Shown here piece by piece: positions 1 through 8,320 of a stretch of DNA of 47,636 nucleotides. This DNA is from Pedobacter sp. UBA4863 (GTDB taxonomy: Bacteria > Bacteroidota > Bacteroidia > Sphingobacteriales > Sphingobacteriaceae), in NCBI RefSeq assembly GCF_002399615.1, contig NZ_DHDZ01000026.1, positions 42,007 through 89,642 of the forward strand, in the 5' to 3' direction. How positions within the stretch are numbered: position 1 is the first letter of the stretch; every line of letters starts with the position of its first letter. The position numbers and the translations under genes are program-made. Below the pieces are notes generated by a model. That model was not told where the DNA came from and did not search any database. It worked only from the letters and a program-made list of their open reading frames with translations.

Positions 1-204
1 CACCAAACCCAACCTGTAAAATATTAACATCATTTTTAAACAGTTTCTTAGTTTTTGGGCTAAATCCATTATTGATGCGTAATATTTCGTTTTAATTTTC
101 ATTAAAAACAACAAAAATCTGTGTATCTGTGGCTAAATGCACAACAGGTTTAAATAGTAAAACTTAGTCAAAAATCATTTTAAACAAGTTAATTGCACTA
201 TCCA
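1..204. other. Left-edge stretch without an assigned gene
   Basis: No gene could be assigned here. On the minus strand a frame starting with ATG at 102 stays open to the window edge (34 codons), but another minus frame is also open over most of the same stretch and neither product is recognisable. The first 27 bases match, in inverted orientation with one difference, bases 47578-47604 near the other end, inside a toxin-like gene. Bases about 117-137 (tctgtgtatctgtggctaaa) resemble a motif I remember seeing repeatedly between Bacteroidota genes; that is a memory-based impression only. Confidence 0.4.
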
Positions 205-239
205 TACCGTTCTAATCAAATAGAATGGTATTTTTGTTT
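205..239 (+). terminator. Intrinsic terminator just upstream of tatC
   Basis: A 10-bp stem (taccgttcta at 205-214 with tagaatggta at 221-230, one G-T pair) has a 6-base loop and is followed by tttttgttt. This is the form of a Rho-independent terminator on the plus strand. It ends 13 bases before the tatC ATG, so it either closes an upstream transcript or attenuates tatC. It also argues against any tatC start upstream of 253. Confidence 0.7.
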
Positions 240-252
240 ACATTTTATAACA

Positions 253-1137
253 ATGAGTGATAATAAAGCCAAAGACCTAATCGATTCTTTAAAAAACAAA
301 GGAAAAAACTTAGAGGCAGAAATGTCTTTCTTCGACCATTTAGACGTTTTGCGTAAGCACCTCTTACGTTCGTTATTGGTAATTACCATTTTAGTTTGTG
401 CCGCTTTCTATTTTACCGATTTTATTTGGCATAGCGTAATTATGGCACCCAAAAATCCCGATTTTTGGACCTATCGCATGATGTGTAAATTGGTAGAGGC
501 TTTCCCGTCTATTGGTAACGAATTTTGTATTACCAGCATAAAAGCAAAAATTATTAATACAGAAATGGCTGGCCAATTTACCTTACAAATGAATTCGTGT
601 ATCATGGCCGGAATTATTGTAGGTATTCCTTACATTTTGTTCGAAATTTGGTTGTTTATTAAACCTGCTTTATTGGAGCAAGAAAGAAAATCGGCAAGTG
701 GCTTTGTGGCCTTTGCCTCCTTTTTATTTGCTTTGGGCCTATTATTTGGCTATTACCTGATTTGTCCGCTTTCTATTAATTTCCTTGTAAATTACACGGT
801 TGACACCAGCATAGAAAATACCTTTACCATTTCTTCTTACCTATCAACGGTATTAACCTTAACCATTGGTTCTGGCATTATATTTCAATTGCCAGTAGTC
901 ATTTATATCTTATCTAAATTGGGTATCATGACACCAAAGTTTATGCGTTCTACCAGAAGATATGCCGCAGTATTAATTTTGGTGGTGGCTGCCGTGGTTA
1001 CCCCTACGGCCGATCCATATACCATGTTAATTGTGGCTTTCCCACTTTTCTTGCTATACGAGTTGAGCATATTAATTTCGGCAAACATCGAAAGAAAAAA
1101 ACAAAAGGCCGAACTAGCATTTTACGGCAAAAAATAA
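253..1137 (+). CDS. tatC: Sec-independent protein translocase subunit TatC
   Basis: TatC is the polytopic inner-membrane receptor of the twin-arginine pathway, which binds the RR signal peptide of folded cargo and works with TatA/TatB. The 294-residue product starts MSDNKAKDL; the cytosolic motif FFDHLDVLRKHLLRS matches the family's HL.ELR region. It is followed by about six hydrophobic segments, with a conserved-type FxxPLSINFL stretch in the middle and LLYELSI near the end. A longer in-frame reading begins at 193 but would run through the terminator hairpin at 205-239, so ATG 253 is preferred. Only rpiB follows closely; the TatA-type partners lie at 39582-40177 on the other strand. A near-consensus -7 box (TACATTTT, 239-246) overlaps the leader. 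The family call is secure. Confidence 0.95.
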   Translation: MSDNKAKDLIDSLKNKGKNLEAEMSFFDHLDVLRKHLLRSLLVITILVCAAFYFTDFIWHSVIMAPKNPDFWTYRMMCKLVEAFPSIGNEFCITSIKAKIINTEMAGQFTLQMNSCIMAGIIVGIPYILFEIWLFIKPALLEQERKSASGFVAFASFLFALGLLFGYYLICPLSINFLVNYTVDTSIENTFTISSYLSTVLTLTIGSGIIFQLPVVIYILSKLGIMTPKFMRSTRRYAAVLILVVAAVVTPTADPYTMLIVAFPLFLLYELSILISANIERKKQKAELAFYGKK

Positions 1138-1175
1138 GCAACAAAATCTTTACTTTCAATATCTATAATTCTATA

Positions 1176-1183
1176 TAAATTTG
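1176..1183 (+). promoter_or_regulatory. Bacteroidota -7 promoter element of rpiB
   Basis: TAAATTTG matches the TAnnTTTG consensus exactly. It ends three bases before the ATG at 1187, so transcription would start at or beside the start codon. A clear -33 element was not seen. Confidence 0.55.
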
Positions 1184-1186
1184 AAC

Positions 1187-1627
1187 ATGTCCACAGCAAA
1201 TACGTTAAAAATAGCCATCGGTGCAGACCATGCCGGTTTTGAATACAAAGAGCTTTTAAAAGCTTTTTTAAGCAATTACCAACTCACAGATTTCGGCACA
1301 AGTTCGCTAGATTCTGTAGATTACCCAGATTTTGCCCACCCTGTAGCAAGTGCGGTAGAAAATAACGAAGCCGATTTCGGCATTCTCATTTGCGGCAGTG
1401 CACAAGGCGTTGCCATTACGGCAAATAAACACCAAGGGGTAAGAGCGGCAGTTACTTGGCTAACAGAAATCGCATCGCTGGCCAGACAACACAACAATGC
1501 CAATGTGATCTGCATTCCGGCTCGTTTTGTATCAGAAGATTTGGCCAAAGAAATGGTAACTACTTTTTTAACTACTCCGTTCGAAGGTGGAAGACACGCC
1601 AACAGGGTAAATAAAATTTCGTGCTAA
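1187..1627 (+). CDS. rpiB: Ribose-5-phosphate isomerase B (RpiB/LacAB family)
   Basis: RpiB interconverts ribose 5-phosphate and ribulose 5-phosphate in the non-oxidative pentose phosphate pathway, in the cytosol. The 146-residue length is typical. Visible hallmarks are the N-terminal IAIGADHAGFEYK, the active-site loop ICGSAQGVAITANKHQG with the catalytic-type Cys, the HNNANVICIPARFVS segment and the C-terminal FEGGRHANRVNKI. The loop reads CGSAQG where many members have CGTGxG, which I take as lineage variation. An in-frame TTG at 1181 lies inside the promoter box, so ATG 1187 is used. The M28 peptidase follows 29 bases later without its own recognisable promoter and may be cotranscribed. 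Confidence 0.93.
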   Translation: MSTANTLKIAIGADHAGFEYKELLKAFLSNYQLTDFGTSSLDSVDYPDFAHPVASAVENNEADFGILICGSAQGVAITANKHQGVRAAVTWLTEIASLARQHNNANVICIPARFVSEDLAKEMVTTFLTTPFEGGRHANRVNKISC

Positions 1628-1656
1628 TACATTAAAACTTATTAACTAACATAAAA

Positions 1657-3276
1657 ATGAATAAAAAATTTTTAGCCACTACGCTTGCGCTAGCGCTAAG
1701 TATTGGTGCAATGGCCCAAGATAAAAATGCCATTAAGTTTAGTGCCCCAATAAACAAAGAGAGCGCATTTAAACATTTATCTATCTTAGCATCAGACGAG
1801 TACGAAGGCCGCGAAACAGGCAAAAAAGGCGCTTGGATGGCTGCTGAATATATCAAAAAACAATTCCAGAGCTTTGGCTTGGTTGGTCCAGTTAAAGGCA
1901 GTAGCGACCCCTATTTACAACCAGTAGGTATTTCTTCAAAAACCGTATCTGGCGCTACTTTAACCGTGGCATCGCAGAGCAAAGAAAATTTAAAAGACTT
2001 TTATATCATGCCGCAAACTGTACCTGCAGCTGGGTTTAATGTAACCGCAGCTTCTGTAATTTTTGCAGGTTACGGCTTAAATAAAGAAGATTTTAATGAA
2101 TACGCTGGAATGGACGTTGCAGGAAAAGTAGTCATGATTTTTGCAACTGGCGACCCTACCGCGAAAGCTCCAGCTACAACAACTGGCAGAAGAGGACAAA
2201 GCAGTGTAGGCAGTCAACAAGCGAAAATTAAGTACCTTTTAGACAACAAGGCTGCAGGCGTTTTGGTAATTAACCAAAATGCAGACAACATCAGCGCAGC
2301 GATGAAGTCATTTTTATCTAACGGTAGCACAGGTTTAAAAAGAGCAAACGCAGCTGTTAACACAGCGCAATTGCCTGTTGTAACCATAGGCACCGCAGTA
2401 GCCAACCAAATTTTAGCGGCTGCAACTACCAATTTAGATGAGATAAAGAAAAAAATTACCGAAACCTTAAAACCTGCTTCAGTAGTAATTAACGCACCAG
2501 TGTCTTTTTCGGCAAAACTAGAAGAAACCGACCTTAAAGCAGACAACGTTTTGGGCTTTTTAGAAGGCGCTGACCCTAAATTAAAGAACGAAGTTTTGGT
2601 AATTACTGGCCACTACGACCATATTGGTTTAGTAGATGATCCTAATGCAACAGATAAGGTAAACAACGGCGCAGACGATGATGGTTCTGGAACTACAGGC
2701 GTAATTATGTTAGCAGAAGCTTTTGCCAAAGCTAAAAAAGCTGGAAAAGGCCCTAAACGCAGTATTTTGTTCATGACCGTGGTAGGCGAAGAAAAAGGTT
2801 TGTGGGGCTCTGATTGGTATTCGGAACATCCGATCTTTCCATTAGAAAACACCATCGCTAATTTAAATATAGACATGATTGGCCGTGGCGACGATAGCCG
2901 TCCTGGAGATAACAACTTCGTTTACATTATTGGTTCTAACATGCTAAGCGACGATTTAGATAGAATTGGCAAAAAAGCAAATACCGATTATGTAAATATT
3001 GTTCTAGACGAAAAATACAACAACCGCACAGACCCTAATCGTTTCTACTACCGTTCGGACCACTACAACTTTGCTAAACACGGCATTCCAGTAATTTTTT
3101 ACTTTAACGGTGTTCACAAAGATTACCATCAACCAGGAGACGAAGTGAGCAAAATAGACTTCCCTATGCTAACAAAAAGAGCACAGTTAGTTTATTACAC
3201 TGCTTGGGAGTTGGCAAATGCAGCTCAACGCCCCGTAGTTAACAAAAACGAAGATGGTTCGTTAAAAACCAAATAA
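1657..3276 (+). CDS. Exported M28-family zinc aminopeptidase with PA domain
   Basis: The 539-residue product is a predicted exported metallopeptidase. A Sec signal peptide (MNKKFLATTLALALSIGAMAQ) is followed by an N-terminal M28 part, an inserted protease-associated (PA) region around residues 130-270, and the C-terminal part of the M28 fold. The di-zinc site looks complete: GHYDHIG (His about 319), GADDDGSG (Asp about 340-342), GEEKG with catalytic and ligand Glu (about 378-379), NIDMIGRGD, and RSDHYNF (His about 469). Members remove N-terminal residues from peptides; the substrate cannot be read from sequence. It sits 29 bases after rpiB and ends at a strong terminator. Confidence 0.9.
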   Translation: MNKKFLATTLALALSIGAMAQDKNAIKFSAPINKESAFKHLSILASDEYEGRETGKKGAWMAAEYIKKQFQSFGLVGPVKGSSDPYLQPVGISSKTVSGATLTVASQSKENLKDFYIMPQTVPAAGFNVTAASVIFAGYGLNKEDFNEYAGMDVAGKVVMIFATGDPTAKAPATTTGRRGQSSVGSQQAKIKYLLDNKAAGVLVINQNADNISAAMKSFLSNGSTGLKRANAAVNTAQLPVVTIGTAVANQILAAATTNLDEIKKKITETLKPASVVINAPVSFSAKLEETDLKADNVLGFLEGADPKLKNEVLVITGHYDHIGLVDDPNATDKVNNGADDDGSGTTGVIMLAEAFAKAKKAGKGPKRSILFMTVVGEEKGLWGSDWYSEHPIFPLENTIANLNIDMIGRGDDSRPGDNNFVYIIGSNMLSDDLDRIGKKANTDYVNIVLDEKYNNRTDPNRFYYRSDHYNFAKHGIPVIFYFNGVHKDYHQPGDEVSKIDFPMLTKRAQLVYYTAWELANAAQRPVVNKNEDGSLKTK

Positions 3277-3290
3277 GCTAGTAAGCATAC

Positions 3291-3329
3291 AAAAATCCCG
3301 TTAGACAACTAGCGGGATTTTTGTTTTTA
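3291..3329 (+). terminator. Strong intrinsic terminator after the M28 peptidase gene
   Basis: A 14-bp stem (3291-3304 with 3309-3322, one G-T pair) closes a 4-base loop. The 3' arm ends in ttttt and runs into ttgttttt. The 5' arm begins with aaaaa, so it could also work on the other strand. Confidence 0.85.
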
Positions 3330-3396
3330 GAAGAGTTAACGGTTTCCTTTTGTTGAGGCCTTCGAAATAAAAAACAAGTCTTATTGCATTAAAACC

Positions 3397-3404
3397 TACC
3401 TTTG
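3397..3404 (+). promoter_or_regulatory. -7 promoter element of the small exported protein gene
   Basis: TACCTTTG is a perfect TAnnTTTG match ending five bases before the ATG at 3410. The preceding terminator implies this gene needs its own promoter. No well-spaced -33 TTTG was found. Confidence 0.55.
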
Positions 3405-3409
3405 CAGCA

Positions 3410-3955
3410 ATGAAAAACAATGCCTATTTCAAATTCTTAACTACCGTTCTCTTATTAACCATCAGTTTTTTGGCAGCAGCCCAACAAAATTCGACTAATC
3501 AAAAGCTGCTTTCGCAAGAACCTTATTTCTTAAAAACCCGCTTAAAAGCTACCGACACACTTTTTCTTAAAGACATCGAAGTATTAAAGACCTTCGTAGC
3601 ACTCGATAGTGTAGATATTGAGCTATTAAAACCCCAGATTCTCTATACGATACTTATCGAGAGCCATGTTGACACCATTGTTACCTATAAAAAATTAGTT
3701 GATGCCGTACAGGCCTTTAAACAAAACATTGGCTACGCTAAATTTAGAAAAGGAGTTTTGCTATACAAACAAATGGCAACCATTAGGGTAAACCCAGAAA
3801 ACTGGCAAAACGATCAAGCTTTGTTTAGGAAATTAGGTTTTACCGAGGCCGATTTAGAAGATTTTTTATCGTTTATTTCTAAACCAGTGCATCGGAACCT
3901 GAACTACAAGGAAGCCTATTTGGCTTATATGAAAGAAATTGATAGTTTGCAGTAG
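3410..3955 (+). CDS. Small exported protein of unknown function
   Basis: I do not recognise this 181-residue protein. It has a clear Sec signal peptide (hydrophobic FLTTVLLLTISFLAAA followed by AQQ), no lipobox cysteine, and no further membrane segment. The mature part is mostly charged and probably helical, with no repeats, no cysteines and no obvious catalytic motif. It is a single-gene transcription unit: a terminator precedes it, a promoter box abuts its start, and lutB follows 276 bases later with its own promoter. A periplasmic or outer-membrane-associated role is inferred only from the signal peptide. Confidence 0.75.
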   Translation: MKNNAYFKFLTTVLLLTISFLAAAQQNSTNQKLLSQEPYFLKTRLKATDTLFLKDIEVLKTFVALDSVDIELLKPQILYTILIESHVDTIVTYKKLVDAVQAFKQNIGYAKFRKGVLLYKQMATIRVNPENWQNDQALFRKLGFTEADLEDFLSFISKPVHRNLNYKEAYLAYMKEIDSLQ

Positions 3956-4085
3956 TTTTAGGTAATTGAGCAAGGAATAAAGCGCAAAGACTTACGAAAC
4001 TGTTGTTCTACATTTTGCAATATCGAACTTGCCTAAGAATTTGTAAGCTGTCTTATCATTCGTATCAAAAACAATATGATAGGGC

Positions 4086-4106
4086 TTCGGAGCTGCAAAC
4101 TCCGAA
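4086..4106. repeat. Short hairpin in the intergenic region before lutB
   Basis: ttcggag (4086-4092) and ctccgaa (4100-4106) form a perfect 7-bp stem around a 7-base loop. There is no T-tract on the plus strand, so it is not a convincing terminator for the upstream gene. The rest of 3956-4216 holds no supportable gene. Confidence 0.45.
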
Positions 4107-4216
4107 AAGGGGCAAGAGCGATAATGGCCAGCTATTAAAATGAATACAACCTGTGGAAGATAAAACAATTCTATCAACAACATTACGTTAAATTTTAAAG
4201 CCCTAGCCTATTTCCC

Positions 4217-4224
4217 TATATTTG
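4217..4224 (+). promoter_or_regulatory. -7 promoter element of lutB
   Basis: TATATTTG matches TAnnTTTG exactly and ends seven bases before the ATG at 4232, giving a very short or absent leader. Confidence 0.55.
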
Positions 4225-4231
4225 AAGACTT

Positions 4232-5620
4232 ATGAACGTTGCCGAAGAATTTCTAGCAAAAGCTGACGAAAAGGCTTTCGATATTCCACATCGTAATATT
4301 ATTAATCACAATATTGGCAAGTACAATGTTGCGGTAGAGCGTGGCCTGTCGAAATTTGAAAATTTAGAAGCATCGAAACGTAAGGCGCACGTTACCAAAT
4401 GGCGTGTAATGGAAAATTTGGACAAACTTTTACCTGAGTTCGAATCGAATTTTCAGAAACGTGGCGGCAAAGTAATTTGGGCCAATGATGCTGCCGAAGC
4501 TCAGAAAGAAATTCTTCAGATTATTCAACGTGTACAGGGTAAAACGGTCATCAAATCTAAATCGATGACTACCGAAGAAATTCATTTGAATGAGTTTTTA
4601 GAAAAACACGACATTGAAAGTTTAGAAAGCGATTTGGGCGAATACATTGTGCAATTGTTGGGGCAAGCACCTTACCATATTGTTACGCCAGCCATGCACT
4701 TGAGCAAGGAAGATATTGCCAAGTTGTTTAATGAAAAGTTTGGAACACCAATAGACGCAACACCCGAACAATTAACACAAAAAGCTCGTGAATTGCTCCG
4801 CGATAAATATCTAAATGCGGATATTGGCATTACTGGCGGCAACTTTTTAATTGCTGATACAGGAAGCATGGCGCTAACTGAAAACGAAGGCAATGCAAGA
4901 TTAACCACTACTTTTCCGAAAATACATATTGCTATTGTAGGTATCGAGAAATTAGTACCCTCTATTACCGATCTAGATTTATTTTGGCCTTTGCTTTCTA
5001 GTCATGGCACGGGACAAAACTTAACGGTTTACAATACCATTTTAAGCGGCCCACGCCAAGCGCATGAAACAGATGGCCCTGAAGAAATGTATGTGATTTT
5101 ATTAGACAATGGCCGTACAAATCTATTGGCACAAAAAGAACAACGCCAAGCTTTATACTGCATTCGTTGTGGGGCTTGTTTAAATGCCTGCCCGGTATAT
5201 AAAAACATTGGTGGACACACATATAACACCACATATAGTGGTCCAATTGGCTCTATTATTACCCCACATTTTAAAGGCATGAAAGAGTTTAAGCATTTAA
5301 GCTATGCCTCTAGTTTGTGTGGTAAGTGCTCTGAAGTATGCCCCGTTAAGATTGATATCCATAAAATGCTGCTACTTAACCGTAGAGATGCCGTAGTAGC
5401 GAACGAAAATACAACTACCGAAAACATTGGCTGGAAACTTTGGAAAAAGGGAATGAAACAACGCTCTTTCATGGATTTTTTCAGTGGAAAGACAAAAAAT
5501 TTCTTCCTTAAAACTTTCTTTAAAAAAGGCTGGGGCAAATACCGTGAAATGCCCGAAGTAGCACCTAAATCTTTTGCTAAACGCTGGGACGAACATCAAA
5601 AAAAGAAAGAGATAGATTAG
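4232..5620 (+). CDS. lutB: LutB-type LUD-domain iron-sulfur protein (lactate utilization)
   Basis: The 462-residue protein has the LutB/YkgF layout: an N-terminal LUD domain (about residues 60-300) with SKSMTTEEIHLN and GITGGNFLIADTGS, then a bacterioferredoxin-like region with two cysteine clusters, CIRCGACLNACP (from about residue 310) and LCGKCSEVCP (from about 363), suited to two [4Fe-4S] clusters. In Bacillus, LutA, LutB and LutC together oxidise L-lactate to pyruvate. No lutA or lutC gene is adjacent here, so either the partners are elsewhere or the role differs. The lysine-rich C-terminus (KRWDEHQKKKEID) is probably cytosolic. The family call is firm; the lactate role is by homology. 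Confidence 0.88.
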   Translation: MNVAEEFLAKADEKAFDIPHRNIINHNIGKYNVAVERGLSKFENLEASKRKAHVTKWRVMENLDKLLPEFESNFQKRGGKVIWANDAAEAQKEILQIIQRVQGKTVIKSKSMTTEEIHLNEFLEKHDIESLESDLGEYIVQLLGQAPYHIVTPAMHLSKEDIAKLFNEKFGTPIDATPEQLTQKARELLRDKYLNADIGITGGNFLIADTGSMALTENEGNARLTTTFPKIHIAIVGIEKLVPSITDLDLFWPLLSSHGTGQNLTVYNTILSGPRQAHETDGPEEMYVILLDNGRTNLLAQKEQRQALYCIRCGACLNACPVYKNIGGHTYNTTYSGPIGSIITPHFKGMKEFKHLSYASSLCGKCSEVCPVKIDIHKMLLLNRRDAVVANENTTTENIGWKLWKKGMKQRSFMDFFSGKTKNFFLKTFFKKGWGKYREMPEVAPKSFAKRWDEHQKKKEID

Positions 5621-5694
5621 GGTTAAGAATTAGCACTTAGGAAATTAGTCTATGAAAATCGTAATTCATAAATCTAAATTCGTAAATTTCCCTC

Positions 5695-7671
5695 ATGCAG
5701 TTCGACCGTAAGCAAAAAACCAATCCAGAGTTATTAGCTATTTACAAGCGTTTACTTTACCCTCGTTTGGTAGAAGAAAAAATGCTGATTTTGTTACGCC
5801 AAGGCAGAATTGGCAAATGGTTTTCGGGCATTGGCCAAGAGGCTATTGCTGTAGGCAGTACATTAGCCATGCAAAGCGATGAGTACATTTTACCTATGCA
5901 TCGTAATTTGGGCGTTTTCACCTCTCGAGATATTCCTCTTAAAAAATTGATGGCGCAATGGCAAGGCAAAGTAACCGGCTTTACGAAAGGCAGAGACCGG
6001 TCTTTTCATTTCGGCACGCAAGAACACAAGATTATTGGCATGATTTCGCATCTGGGCCCACAAATGGCACTAGCAGATGGCATTGCTTTGGCAGATTTAA
6101 TTGCAGAAAAACCCAAAGCAACCTTAGTTTTTACAGGCGAAGGCGCTACCAGCGAAGGCGATTTTCACGAAGCCATTAACGTGGCTGCTGTTTGGAATTT
6201 GCCTGTCATTTTCTTGATTGAAAACAACGGATATGGGCTTTCTACCCCAATTAATGAGCAGTTTAAGTGCAAGCATTTGGTAGATAGGGCCATTGGCTAC
6301 GGCATTGAAGGTGTACAACTAGATGGCAACAACATCCTAGAGGTTTACGATCAGCTAAAAGAACTAGCGGAAGATGTCCGCAAAAACCCAAGACCTATCT
6401 TGGTAGAGTGTTTAACTTTCAGAATGCGTGGGCACGAGGAAGCTTCGGGCACTAAGTATGTACCTCAACATTTGTTTGATGAATGGGCACAGAAAGATCC
6501 AGTAAAGAATTTCGAAGATTTCCTATTGCATGAAGGCATTTTAACTGAAAGCACTATATCAGCGCTTAGAAACGACTTTAAAAAACAGATTGACGGTGAA
6601 GTTGAAGCAGCTTTTGCTGAGCCAGAACCACAAAGCAATATACAGCAAGAGCTTGCCGATATGTATTCCCCTCATCCATCCACAGCTGTTGCACCGCTTT
6701 TGCCTTCCACCGAAAAACGTTATCTAGACGCTATTACCGACGGTTTAAGAATCGCTATGCAGCGCCACAGTAATTTGGTATTAATGGGCCAAGATATTGC
6801 AGAATATGGTGGTGCCTTTAAAGTCACAGATGGTTTTGTTGCCGAATTTGGTAAAGCCAGAGTTCGCAACACACCTATTTGCGAATCGGCCATTGTTGGT
6901 GCTGGTTTAGGCTTATCTATTAATGGCTGTAAGGCTATGGTAGAAATGCAGTTTGCCGATTTTGTAAGCGTTGGCTTTAATCAAATTGTGAACAATCTAG
7001 CCAAAACACATTACCGTTGGGGCGAAAAAGCCGATGTAGTGGTGCGTATGCCAACAGGTGCTGGCACCGGCGCCGGACCTTTCCATTCGCAAAGCAACGA
7101 AGCTTGGTTTACCAAAACACCAGGCTTAAAAGTAGTTTACCCGGCTTTCCCATACGATGCGAAAGGCTTGTTATTGGCTGCCATTGAAGATCCTAATCCG
7201 GTGATTTACTTTGAGCACAAATATTTATATCGCAGTTTAACAGGTTTAGTTCCCGAAGGGTTTTACACCTTAGAAATTGGAAAGGCCAATGTATTACGGC
7301 ATGGAATACAGCTCTGCATTATTACCTACGGTTTGGGCGTTCATTGGGCATTAGATTACCTCAACACACATCCAGAAATTGCGGCCACTTTAATAGATTT
7401 AGTGAGTTTACAACCATGGGATAAAGAAACGGTTGCAGCAGCGGTAAAAGCCACCGGAAAAGTATTAATCTTACACGAAGACACCCTTAGCAGTGGTTTT
7501 GGTGGCGAAATTTCTGCTTGGATTAACGAACATTGCTTTGAATATTTAGATGCGCCAGTAATGCGTTGTGCTAGCCTAGATACGGCCATACCGATGAGCA
7601 AGGTACTGGAAGATGATTTTTTAGCAAAAGCCCGATTGGGAGAAATGGTACAAAAATTATTATCGTACTAG
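5695..7671 (+). CDS. Fused alpha/beta E1 component of a branched-chain-type 2-oxoacid dehydrogenase
   Basis: This 658-residue thiamine-diphosphate enzyme would decarboxylate a 2-oxoacid and pass the acyl group to an E2 lipoyl protein. Residues about 1-330 are the alpha subunit, with the cofactor motif GEGATSEGDFHEA (about 146) ending in ENNGYGLSTP; GEG rather than GDG is also found in branched-chain E1-alpha proteins. From about residue 340 (EKRYLDAITDGLRIAM) comes the beta subunit, with GQDIAEYGGAF, FADFVSVGFNQI and the C-terminal domain from about 520. Both halves are complete, so this is a true fusion. No E2 or E3 gene is nearby. A 2-oxoisovalerate-type substrate is the best guess; pyruvate cannot be excluded. 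It meets the SprT-like gene tail to tail. Confidence 0.88.
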   Translation: MQFDRKQKTNPELLAIYKRLLYPRLVEEKMLILLRQGRIGKWFSGIGQEAIAVGSTLAMQSDEYILPMHRNLGVFTSRDIPLKKLMAQWQGKVTGFTKGRDRSFHFGTQEHKIIGMISHLGPQMALADGIALADLIAEKPKATLVFTGEGATSEGDFHEAINVAAVWNLPVIFLIENNGYGLSTPINEQFKCKHLVDRAIGYGIEGVQLDGNNILEVYDQLKELAEDVRKNPRPILVECLTFRMRGHEEASGTKYVPQHLFDEWAQKDPVKNFEDFLLHEGILTESTISALRNDFKKQIDGEVEAAFAEPEPQSNIQQELADMYSPHPSTAVAPLLPSTEKRYLDAITDGLRIAMQRHSNLVLMGQDIAEYGGAFKVTDGFVAEFGKARVRNTPICESAIVGAGLGLSINGCKAMVEMQFADFVSVGFNQIVNNLAKTHYRWGEKADVVVRMPTGAGTGAGPFHSQSNEAWFTKTPGLKVVYPAFPYDAKGLLLAAIEDPNPVIYFEHKYLYRSLTGLVPEGFYTLEIGKANVLRHGIQLCIITYGLGVHWALDYLNTHPEIAATLIDLVSLQPWDKETVAAAVKATGKVLILHEDTLSSGFGGEISAWINEHCFEYLDAPVMRCASLDTAIPMSKVLEDDFLAKARLGEMVQKLLSY

Positions 7672-7688
7672 CATTAATTAAGTCTTGT

Positions 7689-8303
7689 TTAGGGTGTATG
7701 AACCTCGGCCAATGGGTTAAACAGGTAAATCTTACCATTATCTAAACAAGTACAGCGATAACGTTTTCTCATGCGTTCTCCCTTTTGAAATTTACGTCCA
7801 TCTTTTAAAGTAAAAATCGAATTGATAGGCAATTGTTCTACGTGGATCGTTTCTCCTTGCTGGTCGTATTTTTTCAGGGCCCTTGCCAAACGCAAATCGG
7901 TACAGCTAGAGGCCGCCGGATTATTCAAATAAGCAACAATACTTTGGTTCACCTCTGGCGGAAACACTTCCAAATCGAAAAAAGGCTTCATCATCTTTTT
8001 GAAGTTATTCTTCCATTCTGCACCATGTGGTTTCACCTTATTCTTATGGTCGTTCCAAGTAAGCAGGTGTGCAAACTCGTGTACCGTAGTTACCAAAAAA
8101 GCATAGGGGTTTAAATCGTTGTTCACCGATATTTTATGCCCACTTTCCTTAAATGGGTGTCGATAATCGCCTAGCTTTGTAGTTCTATTTTTTGAGATTT
8201 TAAATTCACATTGGAAATAGTCGATCCATTTGGCAATAATTGGCGCAGCCAAAGGAGGCATATATTGAGCTAAAACTTCTTTTTTATCCAATGGAGAAAT
8301 CAT
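7689..8303 (-). CDS. SprT-like zinc metalloprotein
   Basis: The 204-residue protein carries the SprT-like zincin signature TTVHEFAHLLTW, with HEFAH at residues 75-79 and a likely third ligand His in KPHGAEWK about 15 residues later. The C-terminal RKRYRCTCLDNGKIYLF looks like the remains of the short zinc-ribbon end seen in SprT relatives. Eukaryotic Spartan/SprT-domain proteins cleave DNA-protein crosslinks; the bacterial role is poorly defined, so no pathway is assigned. No signal peptide is visible, so it is cytosolic. It ends 17 bases from the end of the convergent E1 gene, and no terminator fits between them. Confidence 0.8.
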   Translation of the reverse strand: MISPLDKKEVLAQYMPPLAAPIIAKWIDYFQCEFKISKNRTTKLGDYRHPFKESGHKISVNNDLNPYAFLVTTVHEFAHLLTWNDHKNKVKPHGAEWKNNFKKMMKPFFDLEVFPPEVNQSIVAYLNNPAASSCTDLRLARALKKYDQQGETIHVEQLPINSIFTLKDGRKFQKGERMRKRYRCTCLDNGKIYLFNPLAEVHTP

Positions 8304-8320
8304 GGTTAAATGTACGAATT

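Noticed and set aside
193..252. Longer tatC starting at ATG 193
   Set aside because: The added 20 residues would be encoded across the terminator hairpin and do not resemble TatC.
1181..1186. TTG at 1181 as the start of rpiB
   Set aside because: It lies inside the promoter element TAAATTTG; ATG 1187 gives the usual N-terminus.
3992..4183. A 63-codon open frame on the minus strand between the exported unknown and lutB
   Set aside because: No signal or family is recognisable, it contains the hairpin at 4086-4106, and no promoter box fits. I treat it as chance.
5695..7671. Possible assembly fusion of separate E1 alpha and beta genes
   Set aside because: The reading frame is continuous with a natural linker at about residues 320-345, and alpha/beta E1 fusions are known in Bacteroidota.
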